Shown here in pieces: positions 36,501 through 51,336 of a DNA stretch of 64,000 bases (the first letter of the stretch is position 1; each line of letters starts with the position of its first letter). This DNA comes from Casuarius casuarius (taxonomy: Eukaryota; Chordata; Aves; Casuariiformes; Casuariidae). The position numbers were made by a program, and so were the translations under genes. The notes under the pieces are model-generated. The model saw only the letters and a program-made list of their open reading frames with translations. It did not search any database and had not been told where the DNA came from. The stretch lies in assembly GCA_003342895.1 (NCBI GenBank), contig PTFA01000028.1, positions 5,684,477 through 5,748,476 on the forward strand. The letters run 5' to 3'.

Positions 36501-39500
36501 CGATTCTGGGAAGACTGGGAAGTGGATTCAAAGTTTAGATAAACTCCAACTTATTTTGGTTTCAAGTTTGCAAAAGGTAACAAGTGTGAGTAAGGAATTT
36601 GAGGCCATTGAATTTAAAGACTCATAGCAGAGGCTTTTCTTTGTTATTGGTCTCTGCATCTAGAGCACTAACTAAAATCAAGATGTGCTTTTTTTTTGAA
36701 TAGCCTGGTTGCAGTGTAAAGTGGGAGAAAGCTTCTAGTATCTATTCAGCTCTCAGTGTTCTAGGGGACATACTAGTCTCAAATTTAGTTGCTGTGCTTC
36801 TGCTGATTCAGAATTGAATTCATTTGAACAACAATCAGGCAGTACTGGGTTGACTGGTGCTTAATATCTGAATAAATAAGAAGGAGCTCATTTTCTCTTA
36901 GTTATGCAAAGAGGCGCAGTAGTGTCGGGACTAGATACCAGGATGGAATCCACCCAACAGTTGTCTGGTGGGCAAAGTGCAACAACGAGGGGAATCAATG
37001 TAACTCGAACTCAAAATCGATGAGTGAACAGCCTTGAAAAACTTACTGATAGGTGAGAACATAAAATACTACATGATGGTATAGGTATAAGTCTGTCTTT
37101 AATTTTCCCTAAACACTGGGTGGAAAGCAAAATGTTCCCTTGAAAAAGACCCTTCATTCTCTGTGCATTCCTACCTGAATAGGATTAAGATCTTAAAGCA
37201 TTTCTCTCTTTCTTGCTCATGGTAAGATTGTAAATGAGGTAAAGCAGTCAGAGTGTCTTAATAAATGTGACCTGGAAACAGTATTTCTCAAACTTGCTGT
37301 GTCTCCCTGGCATATTCTTTGCAACTGTACAGTATCTCTAAACTTCCTGCTGGAAAAACAAATGTTAACTTATTAACTAGACTAACTTGCTTTGCTGCAT
37401 TGTACAGATGGTAAAAGTTAATGGGTTTAAAATGACATCATGTAAGAGTTTAAAATGTCTGTCTTACCTAAAAGAATACTCAAATGCAAATATTCCTCTC
37501 AGCTGAAAATATAGTCAGATTAAAAAAAAAAGCCCCAAACAACCCCCCCCAAATTAGTGCTCCCATTCAGACTGTTTCGGAGTAGCTGCTCTATCTGGAA
37601 CTCTTGGTATCCTGTTGTGATTAATAAAAAATTATCATATGATATGATCAAAGGTATGTAGTTCCCTAGGCCTGTATATGGTCCTCATTCAGTTTATAAA
37701 ATGTTTTTTGATATCAGTGGAAGAAAACCATTTCTATTTAGTCACAAGCATGGTTTTACAAAAAGTTGTCGGTTTGAGAGAAAAGTAAGTGAATTCTAAG
37801 TGTCAACAACTAATTCATCTTACCCTGGGTTGTATCCTCCTATAGCCTTCATGATTCTATATCTGAACTTCTATGCCACCCAGGTTCTTTCTATAGTATA
37901 ATCATACCTGTAAGACTAGACTACATGTGCAGGATGCTAAAAATCTTTCTGGTATGTACCGTGTTTGAGATTAATATTTTGTAAAGTTGCACTTTTTTTC
38001 TGCAAAAGAAAGAAGAGATTTAAGCTGTTTCTTCTGAAATTATGCATGAATGGGTTATACATCAAAGAAGACTAAACACTTTTTTAAGTGATTATGTTCT
38101 TTTTCACTACAACTGAAGCGGCATCTGTGATTTTTTCGTAGATGTACCAGTTGTTGAAAATTGTGGAGCAGCTATGTGGAATTCTTTGCATGGTGGTTTT
38201 TGGCCCTTCTGGTCATAGCAGCAAGATCAGATATTTAGTTTACTAAGGCATTTATTCAATCTGTATGTATTTTAGAATTCCACAGTCTGTGTATGTGACT
38301 CTCTTCCCTGGTATTTATGAAATGTAATGCTCATGCACAATAGAGATTCTGGTAATGGCACCATCAGCGTGAGCCAAAATGGAGGTACTCAGCAGCAAGT
38401 CACTGCCTTCTAACATCCTCTCTTTGCTCTGTTTCACGCTTGGGGAACAGACTGGATTGGATGGGGTGGGTGGGTTTTTTCTTCTCTCCTCTTTTTTTCT
38501 TCCCTCTTTCCCTGGTTTGCCAATGTGACATGAGTACCATCAAGGGTTGGGAGGTGCTTGCAGATAAGCATATCGCTTGGAAGGGGATTGCCACTAGAAC
38601 GAATCCAGTGAAGTTCTGCAGGGATCTTTAGAAAGATCATAGCAAGGAAAATGGAATTATTATAGCATGCGTTTGTGTGTGCACACATGTGCACTTATCT
38701 GCCATAGGCAGTGTGTTGGCCACCTTTGTCTTAAATCTTGTAGTGCAAGGCAAGAGCCAGAGAGCTCTGCATGCTTTATAGCCTCACATTCAGAGTGTTC
38801 TGGGATGCCGGAGGAGGGATGCTTAGATGTGCCTGCGGGTACAGCTAGGGAGAGGGGACACTTGTACTTAGTTGTACTGGATTGTGCAGTCAGTGAACAT
38901 GGATTGGAATTCTTCTCAAATGCCAATTGTAATACTCTTCCTTTAAAATTAGTAAACTTTATCCCTTTTTTTGATTGCCAGTCTGTGTGTTACTTCGGAT
39001 CATACAATGAATTCCAATTCAGATAAAGGGTTACAAAAGGGAAAATCTGTCCAAACATGCAGCTCCATTAAAACACTTCCAGAAAGCCTCAAAAAATAAA
39101 TAAAAATAAAATTTGTTTTTAATTGAGTATTATACTGTAGGGTTTTACTTCAAAGCTGAAGTTATCACCCAAACGCAATATATAGCTGATACTGTTTAAT
39201 CATGGTTGCTATCCAAACTGGCAGAAAGAAATGCCTTCTTTTTCTCCCCAAAAGTGAAGATTAGCTTTTTTTTAAGGTTATTTTGTAATCTACACTGCTC
39301 CTACTTTGGTCATGCTTACTCCTACTAATTTTAGCTTAATTTATTCAAATAAGGAGGAAATGTATAATGTTAAATGTGGTCAAATTCAAGTGGTCCTATG
39401 TTTTGCGACATAGGATAAATTACTGAAACTGTGTTGTTTGGCCAGATGCATACTGTTAAACTAGGGACGCTGCTTTTCTCTCTTCCTTTTCCACTACCTT

Positions 39501-42500
39501 CTTGGGTACATTTCTTGTTAAGGATTATGGTCAACTGCCTTTTATCCGAATTAGGAAATCGGAGATGTTAGGAAATTGCAGATAATGTGGCTGCAGCAGG
39601 AGTTTTGGGGAGCAAAGTGCAAAGACGCACTTGGTGGCAGGGCTTAATCACTTTAGGTTTGGATGGCCTGGCGCTAAGCCTGCATGTCCGTACTGTGTGG
39701 ATAATCAGCTGAGATGCAGTCCTGTGATTGTATTTCTCTTGCATGTCCTATCTCCGTTAAAGCAAAAGGCAAATAGAGTTTATCCCATCTTTGGTGGAAA
39801 GTGATGTCATAGCTGCAATTCTGATGTCTTATTTTCAGTGTTAATACAATAGGAAACATCTTTCTTGGTATGTATTTTGTCAAAGGAGGAGTTTGTAAAG
39901 GAAGCTTTAAGCCTAAGCTATGTGTAGTGAAGATACAGTAAGATTAATTTTTTTTACAGTAAAATGCATCATTTCAACTGTAAGCAAACGACATGATTAA
40001 AAAGTAAGCAGATGATCATGTGTCGCCTCCACAACATAGAGCCAGCTTTAGGTATCTGGCCATCTAGGATGGGTCTATTCTTCCTTTCTTTTTGAACTGT
40101 GATTATAATTACTCAGGATTTGTATTATAAGTACTGCTCAGTAAAGGCATTGTAGAACTGGGCTCCGTATGTTTAAATTTCCTGAATATACATAAAAATC
40201 TTCCTCTAATGCTTTTTTGTTGTTCTTTTTACAGTTTCCTAGATTGTATTTTTGCTGCCAGTTGCTAAAGGCTACTTAGTTTATCACAACATTTATGAGA
40301 ATATTTTTGCTACATTTAATAAGCTGTTACTAGTATAGCTCAACAGGCAGTTTGACTCCACTCCTTTTTGGGGGGGGGGAGGGTGGGAGTTGTTGTTTTT
40401 TGTTTTTCATTTTAACATCAGCATTTTGCATGAGATTTAATTGGATATTTTCTCCCTTTCAGCAAGCTACATTGAGCGACCTCAGCTGATTCGAGCAAAA
40501 GTGCCAATAGTGAAGTTCAGGGATAAAGTCAGGCAAGTACCCTCTCTGTTCAAGATCATTTCTTAGACTCTGATACAGGAAAGTATTTGTGTACTGTGCA
40601 TGTGAGTAGTTCCACTGAAGTCATGCTTTGTTTGTTTATGTTGTACTGTAGCGAGATTGCAAATTTGTACAGCTAATGTGCAGTGGCAATCAGCTTACCT
40701 CCTTGATAGCCTACAGCAGTTTTTGTGGTTGGGATGCTGTTTAGTTTCTGTGATGTGAACTAATAACATTATCTGGTGTATTTCTATGGTCAACTTGTGT
40801 GTGGTAGACTCCAGTTAACAGATGCTTCTTCACAGGAAGATAAAGGTGTGAAGAAAACTGCTGTGAAAGATGGTTTAGCTTTCTGTACAGACATCTTAAA
40901 TATTGAGCTACTTAGGGAGTAATTCACAGCTTTTGTATAAACACTATAAAACAAGCCTTAGCTCTTGTAATGACATTGTTTTCTTTATTAAAAATGTGCA
41001 AACTATTCATTTTAGGAGATTATATTCTGCTCTTTTCTAGGGAGGTATTCTGTATTTTACCAATGTGTAGTATAACATGCTCTATTCACAGCGTTAGGTG
41101 CTGATTTGCTGGCCTTTTTTAAAAGAGGGAAGTAATTGGGAAAGAAGTGGATGTGTTGTATGTTATTGTATTCATTATACTTTGTTTACAAAGACATGAA
41201 AACAATTGAGGGGTGCACTGGAATAGAGAACCATGCCGTCGTTATCTCGGTGATACGAGTATCTGAAACTGAGTTTAAAAAAAAAGTACAAAGCACTTTG
41301 GGAATCTGAATAATGTTCAAATTTTCCTATATTTATAGGACTACATTGCATAAGAATTATGTATATTGCCTTCATGCAATAACATAATTTCACTATTCTT
41401 AGTAAATAGGACTTTGAACAACTTTTTTGTGTCTAACTGTCTTATCCTGCCCACACACTTCTAAAATTCTGCAACCCTGTCTCTCTGACCTTTAAAAAGC
41501 AAACCAGCCCACTTCTCTGGTCTCTCTTTGTGTGGTATCCTTTTATTGGAGCAAAAACCCTGCTGTGATAGAACTGAATCTGTTATGTTCACAGTTTGAA
41601 CTAACAAACACCTTCCAGTTAAGCTCTTCTTGCATTTGAGATTATGCAATGCTTTTTAGGGTTTTGCTACATACTTTTTTCATTTACCCATAATCCCATA
41701 TTTACCTCTGTGTGGTTGCCTACCTTTTAAAGATACAAATAATGTTTGTCTAATAACTTTTTCTTTTACCCAGTACAGTAGCTTGTTTCTCCCTTACTTT
41801 CTGAAAGTATTAAACTTGTCAAGTTAAAATTTGGGTATGCAGCTTGCCTACACACAACAATGCTAGTCTTTCTATGGATACTTTAAGTGATAAATTCCTG
41901 GTAAAAATCTTGCAGAAATGACGGAGGTATAGAAAAATATTTTTTCCAATTTTAAATCAGGCTTTAAAAAGAAACAAATTATGGAAGTGATTAGGTGAGA
42001 AAATGGACATTCTTTGTAGGCATTTATAGTCCATACTATAGTCACTTGCAAAAAGATGTGACGGTCATAATATTCATATACCTTACAGACAGGATTCGAA
42101 GAGTTCTTTCTTTCCTACTAACTCAAAGGATATTTTCTCAGACTAGAAGTGCCCATTACATTCTGGGGGGAGAAGAAAAGCAGTACAGTTCACCATTTGG
42201 TTTTCTTTCCCTCCTCATCCCCATATCTTTCCCTTATGTATCTTTTCACTTCCACCCATGTCTCGTCTAACTATCTGTCTCTTTCCACTCTCTTACCAGC
42301 CTCTTTCCTGTGTTTTCCATCTGCTCATATATACACTCATTCACTCTTCCCAAGAGATCTTGAAAAATAGATTGGATACTCTGTATCCAGGGGACTAAAC
42401 CTGTTTTAGCCAAAACCAGAAACTAAATGTGAGAAGCTTCCTGTCAAAGCCAATTTTCTTGAAGCCCAGCTGCTGGGGAAGGTGGTAGAATTCAATGGAT

Positions 42501-45500
42501 GCCATCTCTGCAGCCAGAGCCAGATTCTAGTGTGTGTGTTGTCCATAAACGCCTGAAAATTACACCTTGCCCGCTTGATTCGATTTGGCAAAAGAAGAAA
42601 AAGGAATCAGTTTGGTTTTGTTTGTTCTACTTTTTGATCTTGGAGGCTTCTTAATGCCCTAACAGTAAGGGAAGATCACTTGCACATAAAGACTTATTAT
42701 CTCTATTTTTTGTAGTCTTTTGCAGGAAATAATTATAATACCAGCTCTGTTACCAGTCAGGCCTTTGATTAATTAACAACATTTCTGTAGTGCAGAGGAT
42801 GCAAAAGCTTTCTGTTCTACTGCATTTGATGTGCAGTTGACTTTTTTTCTCCCCTCCTTTAGTGCTTTTGGTAGAACTTGAGTCAAAATGGTACAAATCC
42901 CTTTTCAGTTGCTGTAACTGCAACATTTATTAAATGTGCGTATTAAAGTACAATAGAACTACAATAGAATTTGTTTAATCAACATCTGATAAAAAGTAAT
43001 CTTGGCAACTGGAGTTAACTGGAATTACATATGCTGCCTGACAATTTTCTTTACTATATTTACACCTATAAATAATAGTCTTATTGGTGTTTGTGCTTAT
43101 TTTAACAACTATCAAGCAGTAGCTCAAGCTTGTTTATTTCCTGTTGTGTTATTGTTTACTACCCTCTCAAAACATCTAAAAAGTCATGTTTAATTTTTTT
43201 AGTTGTGTAATATTTTTGATACAAAGGATGTTTTAATGTAGTTAATGTCAAAAATCTGTTCCGTATATTTATGAATAGTTGTATATTGCAGATACCTACT
43301 GTTTTGTCAATATGAGGCCCTTCTTGTTGCAAGTTAAAATGTTGTTATAGTTTGTTGATCATAAATTTGGATATTGTATCTTGAGCACTGTATTTAGGCT
43401 GCATATGCAGTATGAAATTCAGATTATTTGGAGTGGTAAAATAAAGCAGGTAATACTTGTTTGCTGTGCTCTTGTTTGCTGTTAACAATATGAAACAGTT
43501 ACTAAAAATTGCATGCTCTGAAACAGTTAAGATAATTTTCACAAAACATGCACTGTTTACTGATAAATTTTATTTCAAAGTGCTTGTTGCTTATCTGTAA
43601 CAGAATTGAGCAACAGTAGGGGTACTGAAATGTGGTGTTAAACTGGAATGTCTCAGGAATAAGAGTAGTTAAATTTGAAATGTGTAAGGAGATTCTTACC
43701 TTCTGAGCTACTATAGTTAGTTCTTCTCAGTTCATTGGTGTGCTATGCTAAACTAAAACCTCAGAGAATCCTGCCTGGCGTCAAAAGATGTTTTATCAAA
43801 CCCACTATGTGTAGTAAAATCATGTATTTGAAGCCTAGCTGGGAAAAAGATTTGTTAAAAATCCAACAATTATTTGATATGTTAAGTTGTCCTAAGGTCT
43901 AAACTTAGTTCTACCTGCATCTTCCACACAACAGCCACATTTTGATAACAATGGAATTCAAGTCTATAATTGTACCATACACAAATCCAAAATGGAAATC
44001 ATAGCCTCAAAACTCTTACTGTTGGAAGAAGAAAAATCCTAGAATATTGTCTTAAAGTTGTACTTCTTTACCTCTGTCACTAATGGTAATAAATATTCTG
44101 AAATTGAATGCCGTAACATTTGATTCTTTTCTTTTTCTCCTTCTCCATAGCTGTGTGGAGTTTGACTTGAATGTAAACAATGTTGTAGGAATAAGAAATA
44201 CATTCCTTCTGAGAACCTATGCATACAGTAAGTTTTTAATATATTTTCTTATTTCTGTGAATTTTTGCCTGCAGTTTTGGTTTGTATTTTAGTCTTGATA
44301 AATTAATAAAATTCAGTTGAATGTATTATATTAAGTTACTATGTATAATTACTTAATTAGCTACATTAGATAGCTTTAAGGTAATTTCTTGTTGCTCTAA
44401 ATGTATGGAGAAAAACATCAGCTAGCTATGTTTTTAATTGAAGATTATAATATTCAGAAGATGATAAAATATCTTTATATTAAGGTCCACATATTTATTA
44501 CAACGGCTGCTTCAGTCTTCTGCAGATAATGAGGTGGGGGAAGAGGAGCAGAACCAAATACATTATTGTATTATTCCCTTTGTACCAATGATTATCATGT
44601 GATAGTGTTTTCCGTTTCTTTTATTTCCCTACAGCCACTGATAGGTATGTGTGACTGATAGCTAGCTGAGGCTATGTCTTACAATAAAGTCTTTCCTTGG
44701 GAAATCTGAAATGTTACTTCAGTTTTTAGACTAACCCCAAAACACAACCGGGTTGTGTCGTCTCAGTAGTTTGCATTTCAGTGGGAGACTGTGGAACAGA
44801 TGTCTAAAGGGGAAGTAATAAAAACGGCACTCTCAGTGCTAAGCTAAGCTAAGCTTTTCTTGCTTAGCACCATGATGTCATTTGGCAGATAAGTGAATAA
44901 GGAGCAGACCTTGGGCTAATGCCTCTAGGTTACCTGCATTTCTCCCTTTACCACCTCCTTCAGTTTTTGCATATATGAGTTCCTTTCTTTTTAGGGTAGG
45001 AAGTTATCAGTACAAGTTATGCTTACTAACTACTTTTGACTAATACTTAGAGGAGAGTAGTTTCACAGTGTCCCATATTCAGGGGGGATCTCATCCTGGA
45101 AAAGTTAGTTAACTGTAACTTCCTCATGTACCCAGGAAGGCATCCACCTAGAAAGAGATTTCCTTCTAAGCTTAAATAGTTTAGAAAAGTAATCTTTGTC
45201 ACAACTATAGGTATGGGGTCACTTCGCTAAGTCTAATGTTAACATTGTTGTTCCCAGTTTCTGCCACTGGTTTCCATGTCTCACCACTTACTCCTCTCAG
45301 CAAATCACTATAGGGACAGGCAGGAATCCAGATGGTAAAAAGCAGTGGAAGGGGTCAATGTGGCCCAACTTTTTTTCTTTCTTTCTGCCATGGTGTCCAC
45401 CTTTTTAAGGACTGTAGTCTCCTTAATATGCTCAATCAAAATTAACTTAATGTCTCCTGGTGATAGTGATAAATATTACTATTTTCTTGAGGTCAAGGAG

Positions 45501-48500
45501 TGAGTTACTAAGGGAGGCTTTTGACTGAAAAGATAATGTGCAAGACCTTCATAAATAGGCAATCTTTATCAAGCATAGTCTGTCCTCTCTTCTTTGGATA
45601 AGAAAACTCTCATGTGGCTTCAGGCAAACAAAAACAAATGAAAACTATTATCAGACATCTAGTCTCTTTACATACTTTTAGAAGTCATGTCAACCAGGGT
45701 GGATAGCATTAAAAGTATTAGCCTGCTCGCTTAAAATATGCATGGCTGAAGATCTTCAACCTGCTTGCAAGAAAAAAAAAATTACCTCTATTATGTAAAA
45801 TATATGGATATTTTTGTTCCATGGAATTAGATACTCAAGCAAACAAGGGGCTGGTTAACTTAGTGAGCATGATAAAAACTATTTATAAATATTTCTGTGG
45901 ATGCTCTTCTGTCTTTTCCAAACCAGCCCTTCTATGTTGGTGCATCAGGTGCTGTAGAAGAGATCAAAGATTATATGACTAAGTGGAGCAGAAGGTCCAC
46001 AGAAGGAGAAAATGTAGGTAGATTAAGTAGAGCTAGTAACTGGAATCTATTGCTTTTGTGTTAACAGTTGGTCACCTAAGGAGGAGTGTCTGGAGTAAGT
46101 CTGCAATTCATGGGTGGGATTTTTCAATTAGAGTGGAAGCCAGACCTTTTAGTTTTGAGCAAATGACATTCCCTCAAGAAAATACACCGTAATAGATTGT
46201 TAACTGATGTAAGAATGTCAGGAAAAACTTACTGGTAGTGTTACACGCTGATTTCATTATATATTAACTATGAATACTAGCAGACACAAAACCTGATCTC
46301 AAAATGAAGTTAACTAAAGTGAAGTCCTTTCCATTGTGATGCTCAAAGAAAAGTCCAGTTTAGAATTTCAGCCTATTTGCATTTGTCTCATGAAAAATCA
46401 TGTTTCTGTTACTGAGAATGTTGTTGTTATTGTCTGTATACTAATTCTTCTGCATCTTATTTAGTAACAGTCAGAATTTTTAATCCAACCACTAGTGAAT
46501 GATGTAGAGGATCAGGTGACTGGTGGAAAGGGGTTTTGTTTTTAAGAAGTCTTCCAGATTTAATTCAGGACATTCATTTCAAGAAGAGTGCCGTGTTCAG
46601 GAGCATGTCTGCTGAACCATTATGAATAAGTTGTAAGAGGCGGCTGATTTGACGGGATTTTCAGAATAACAGAGAACGCAACTGGCGCTGTTATAGAAAG
46701 TGTCTCTTGTCCTGGATGAAGCAGTTGTGAGTTGATGTATTCCTGTCCTGATGTTCAGCATACCAAACTTTGCACAAAGATGTCAGGGTAGGAAAGATAT
46801 TCCAAAACACGTGATTATCTGGTCCATTGTAAGGTGGTTCACTGGGCTGATGATCAAATTCCACATATCTGCAAATAATAAATGAAATATGCTGTGAGGT
46901 CCCTATGATATGTTGGTTAGTAACATCTCCCTAAAATGTGTTGTAACCTTCATACAGAAGGCTACCTACATTCTCCTGCAATTCAGAAGTTCAGAACTGG
47001 AATGTGACTATAATATTGGTGTCTTTCCTGATGAAAAGGATAACTTGATTTAATGTGATATTTTATCTAATAGATCTCATCCACAAAAAACTGCTGAGGA
47101 CCAGGCAATTATAGAATTAGTGTTTGGATGCAGTGTTTACTGCTTTCATGGACACTGAGGAAAAATTAAAAATGAGTTCTGTGTCCTGCAGTCAGAAGAA
47201 TTTTTTTTCTCTGTCCTCGAAGCTTATGTGATCTAAATAAAAAATTTACATTTGGTCTGTCCTGGAATGTTTCTTAATTCAGGAAATTAGTACAGAGAAC
47301 TGGAGGGAACTGCTGCATTGACTGGCACATCCAGTTTTGTCTCATCTGCAAGTTACATGGCACGGCCCTTGTAATGCATCTGTGGATCTTGCATTTGAAA
47401 ATATCTTTCGGGTAGTAATTTTTTTTCCTGATTTTTTTTATAAGATGGACAGTAGTTGTAGGATAACTAAGTAAAGTCTATAAATGGCTTACAAGAGGTA
47501 ACTTTAGAGTGCAAAACAAGTGTCATATTGATCACGTGGCAATGAAAATTAATTGATCACTGTCTAGTTACTGTGCTTTTTTGATAAGTATTTGTTTTAC
47601 TTACAGTTGAGAATCGAGTTCGTCCATTAGTACTGGTTGTTAAGAAGTGGGCGAGTTTTCATGACATAAATGATGCCAGTCGTGGTACTTTAAGCAGCTA
47701 TAGTCTTGTGTTGATGGTTTTGCACTATTTACAGAGTAAGTATTTTTTGCCTTTTGAAACTGTTCCTTTTAAGTTTATATTTGTGTAGCTTTCCTCTTTA
47801 ATTTTAAACATCAACAGGAATCATTTTCCATAAGGAAAAATCTGAAAACAAGGTGGTGTTTTTACTCCCTTTCCTTAGTGCTGCATTTTTATCTAACAAG
47901 TGGACCTCTTCTCTGGAGTCAGAGTTATCAGCTTAAAAAATCAATGTACCTGCAGGATGTTGTGTAACTATAAAATAAACTCAAGCTCTTGTTAACAAAA
48001 ACCTGCCCTTTTTAGATAATCCACTGTGCAGTGGGTAGCGAATTATTTAGTAATTCCAAGAGAAAAAGCTAAACGTCACAATTTCAAATTTCTTGTATTT
48101 GGGAACTTCCAAGAAAATTGAAGGGACAAGAAATGCTGTGTGGCGACTTTTCTCTGTTTTGATAAACCAAGGACTGAATGTGGGGGCATATATATGCAAG
48201 AATGCACATATAGTTAGGGAATTTTCTGATTACTGTCTTCTGTGAGGTGACTGCTGTCGCATGAGAAGTTGGGACTGCCAGTGGCAACATCTCTTTTTTG
48301 TGACTTTAATATATCGACTGTGACTAATACATCAAAACATTGAACTTTCGTCTGGAGCTGAGAAGCCTTACCTGCGGAATTAAGGATTCCTGTTGACAAT
48401 TCAAGGAAGCCGTGTAGTCCAGTAGTGTTCCTAAAGAATAGATTGAAATGAGCTCATCCCCCTATTAGTTTCGGTTATTAGAGAAATCCATGTTTGTAAT

Positions 48501-51305
48501 TTTGTAAGTTGCGATTCTTGCTTAAGACTTGCATAAGAAACCATTTAGGTCAGTATAAGATTCTCATTTATTGGGAGACAGGTGATTTCAGAAGGGTAGG
48601 CCAGTAACCCCTGAGGTGTATGTCTTGTGAAGTAACATGAATGTAGAAGTATTTTCTTAATTCCTGTCAGTTCATATATGGACTTTGTATTTTGCTGCTT
48701 ATATTCATTCTTTGTTTTGATATTTTTGTAACATGCTGATTGTTCATTGTATTTATTTTAATAACAGTGTATTCTTAACATTTTATGATCACAACTGTAG
48801 ATAAACTGTGTACATTTTCATTTTAGATTTTTCCCTTTGTCAATCTGTGTAGTGCTTTTTTTGTTTGTTTGTTTTTGTTAATTGGATAAAAAGAGACAAT
48901 GATTCTGTTTAGTTCCTTTGACAGCTTGTTTGGCCTGGAATATAGATACCCACAGTTGAGTGGGCGGCCAAGGGTTTAGTAGTTCCAAGGCCGTGCTACA
49001 CCCATTCTGTACGAGGGCTGGAAGCTTTTTATGACAGTCGACTCAAGCTGGTAGTTTTCTTTCAGCTGTACAGTATCTGTAGTGTAGGACCTAGGAAGGC
49101 ATTTTGTCTGTTTGAGATCCAGTTGGGTTACTTTTGAATTCTTTGATCCCTGTAGTGTGTGCATATTATTAATGTACCAATCATCAGGATAGTAGGATGT
49201 AGGTCAGTCTATACTGTGCCTATGGCCTTTTCTCTACATTTGCTGTGGTGGTATTCCATAGATTTGTTTCTGTGAAAAGAAAAAGAAAAATTCTGCAAAG
49301 TCTGTTACCACAGCTCTGAAACAATATTGTAGGTGATAGATCTTTAATATAGATTCTTAACAACTATAAAAAAAAAAAAATTGTTTATTGGAAGAGTTGA
49401 AATGACAAATCAACTTAAAAATAGAATGGCCACACTGATTAGATACAAGAGTGAAACTGGTAAGAGAGCTACTGGGTGCAAAGATTGCTATGCAAAGGTG
49501 AAGCACGTGCAAGAGATGAGGAGGAGTATCCTTACGCTGTCTAGCAATTAGTGACCATCTTAACTGTAACTTGCTAAGCATTCGATACTGCTGGTATTAG
49601 GCTTTTAGTGGAAGCAGGCCTTTTCATTTGGATATTTACCCTGAAAATATACTTTGAGAATATTACAGTAACTCTGGAGACTGGCAGTGTGGAATTTCTT
49701 AGGTGCTGTGTGCAGTCATGAATAGCCAATTACTGAGCTGTGCATAAAAGTAATGCACAAAAGGGAAGAGAGTGGGAGTTGCAAGCAAATATGAATGTGT
49801 AGGCTTGCAGTGATGTTAATGACTGCAAGCATGAGGGCATTTGCTGTAGTCATCTGTGGCAGCTGCCACAGCTGTCTGGGGAAGAAAAAGATCTGAATAA
49901 TTCTTTTCATGCAGAACTGTGGGATCAGTCAGCTGCCGATGAAGTATCAGCAGTCTGAGGCCAGAGGTGGGGAGTTCTAACCTGTGCTCCATGAGCCCTT
50001 TCTGCTAAAAGGGCTGTGGCTCTGAGCATGTATCTGGTGCCAGCTGTTTGAATCCTAATGTTTTATTCCTTCAAGTTTTAACAACTTTTTCTCACTTCTA
50101 CTACGTGTATATGGTGCTATTGAAAGCAGCTTGTGTCCTCAGAATTTGTTAGTAGGGCTTTTGTTGATGGTACTGGGCAGGAAAACAGCCAAAAATAAAA
50201 GCTTTCTTTTAGCAATAAATATGGTCTCTCTTCATTAGGCAAATTTCTTTCCTGTACTACTTAATCTATTTCCACTTTCTTATCGTATTAGTGTGGAAGT
50301 CTTTTGACCTAAGGTTAGTGTGGCTTGAGTTTATTTTGTAGGTGCATCAATGTTTTGTGCATGAACTTTCCTCCAGGTAACAGGTCCAATTATCTTGTAC
50401 AGTATGAAAAGAAAAACTCGGGTGGCAAATGCTAGTGGTAAGTGGTAACTTTTCCCCTTAGCCCTGTCGTCTTAATGTGTCATGCAGACTCGGAAATTAA
50501 CATGAAGTATCTTGATTACTCATACTGCTCAGATTTTGTTGCCTGTTCTTTCAGTATAGTAGAGAATTGGAAAATATCCAAGATGTTGTAGAAATAAGAT
50601 ACTCTTTCATATTTCCAAACGCCCACAAACAAAATAAAATGATTATTAAAGCAGCTGTGATCATATTAACTAGCAGGACTGCTAAGAATATAGTATACTC
50701 TTTGAAAATATCCCAAGCATGCTTTGAGAATTCTGCTATTCTGGTTTTTTTCGTCCCTATAGAAAAAAGATGCTTGAACATCTCTTCCCCTGTGAGATCT
50801 TGTTTCAAGGGTGAATTAAATCCCAAGTCAAAGTCCTGTGTGTTGAACATAATTATCATTTTCCCTAGTGAATGATATAGACCAGTTTTGTTTAAAAAAA
50901 CATGCTAATGAAGTGACATTAAAACCTTACTACCAAGGGTGATCTAACAGTTCTCTAGCTGCTGTAAGGGTTGAGTGGGGTGTGAATGCTTTGGGATTTT
51001 TTTTCCTGTCTCTTTGTGTATCTGTAGCACCACCTGACCTGGGAGATGATTCTTTATCTTGTTATTTTTAGTATGCAATATGTGTTTTACCTGCCCATGA
51101 GTTTCATAAAAGATGAATTATTTAGTTTCTTTTGTACTTATTAGTATCACTAGTGTCTTTATAACCTTTATCTTGCTTGCTGTTTAGTAGACCAGCTAAC
51201 AGCATTAGATTGTATCTATTTTTTTAATGGGGATTTTGCCAGCAATGGCTGCTAAATATATTGGGTGTTTTAGCTGTGGTTCAAGTTACTTTTGGAGACT
51301 CAATG

Positions 51306-51336
<31 letters not shown>

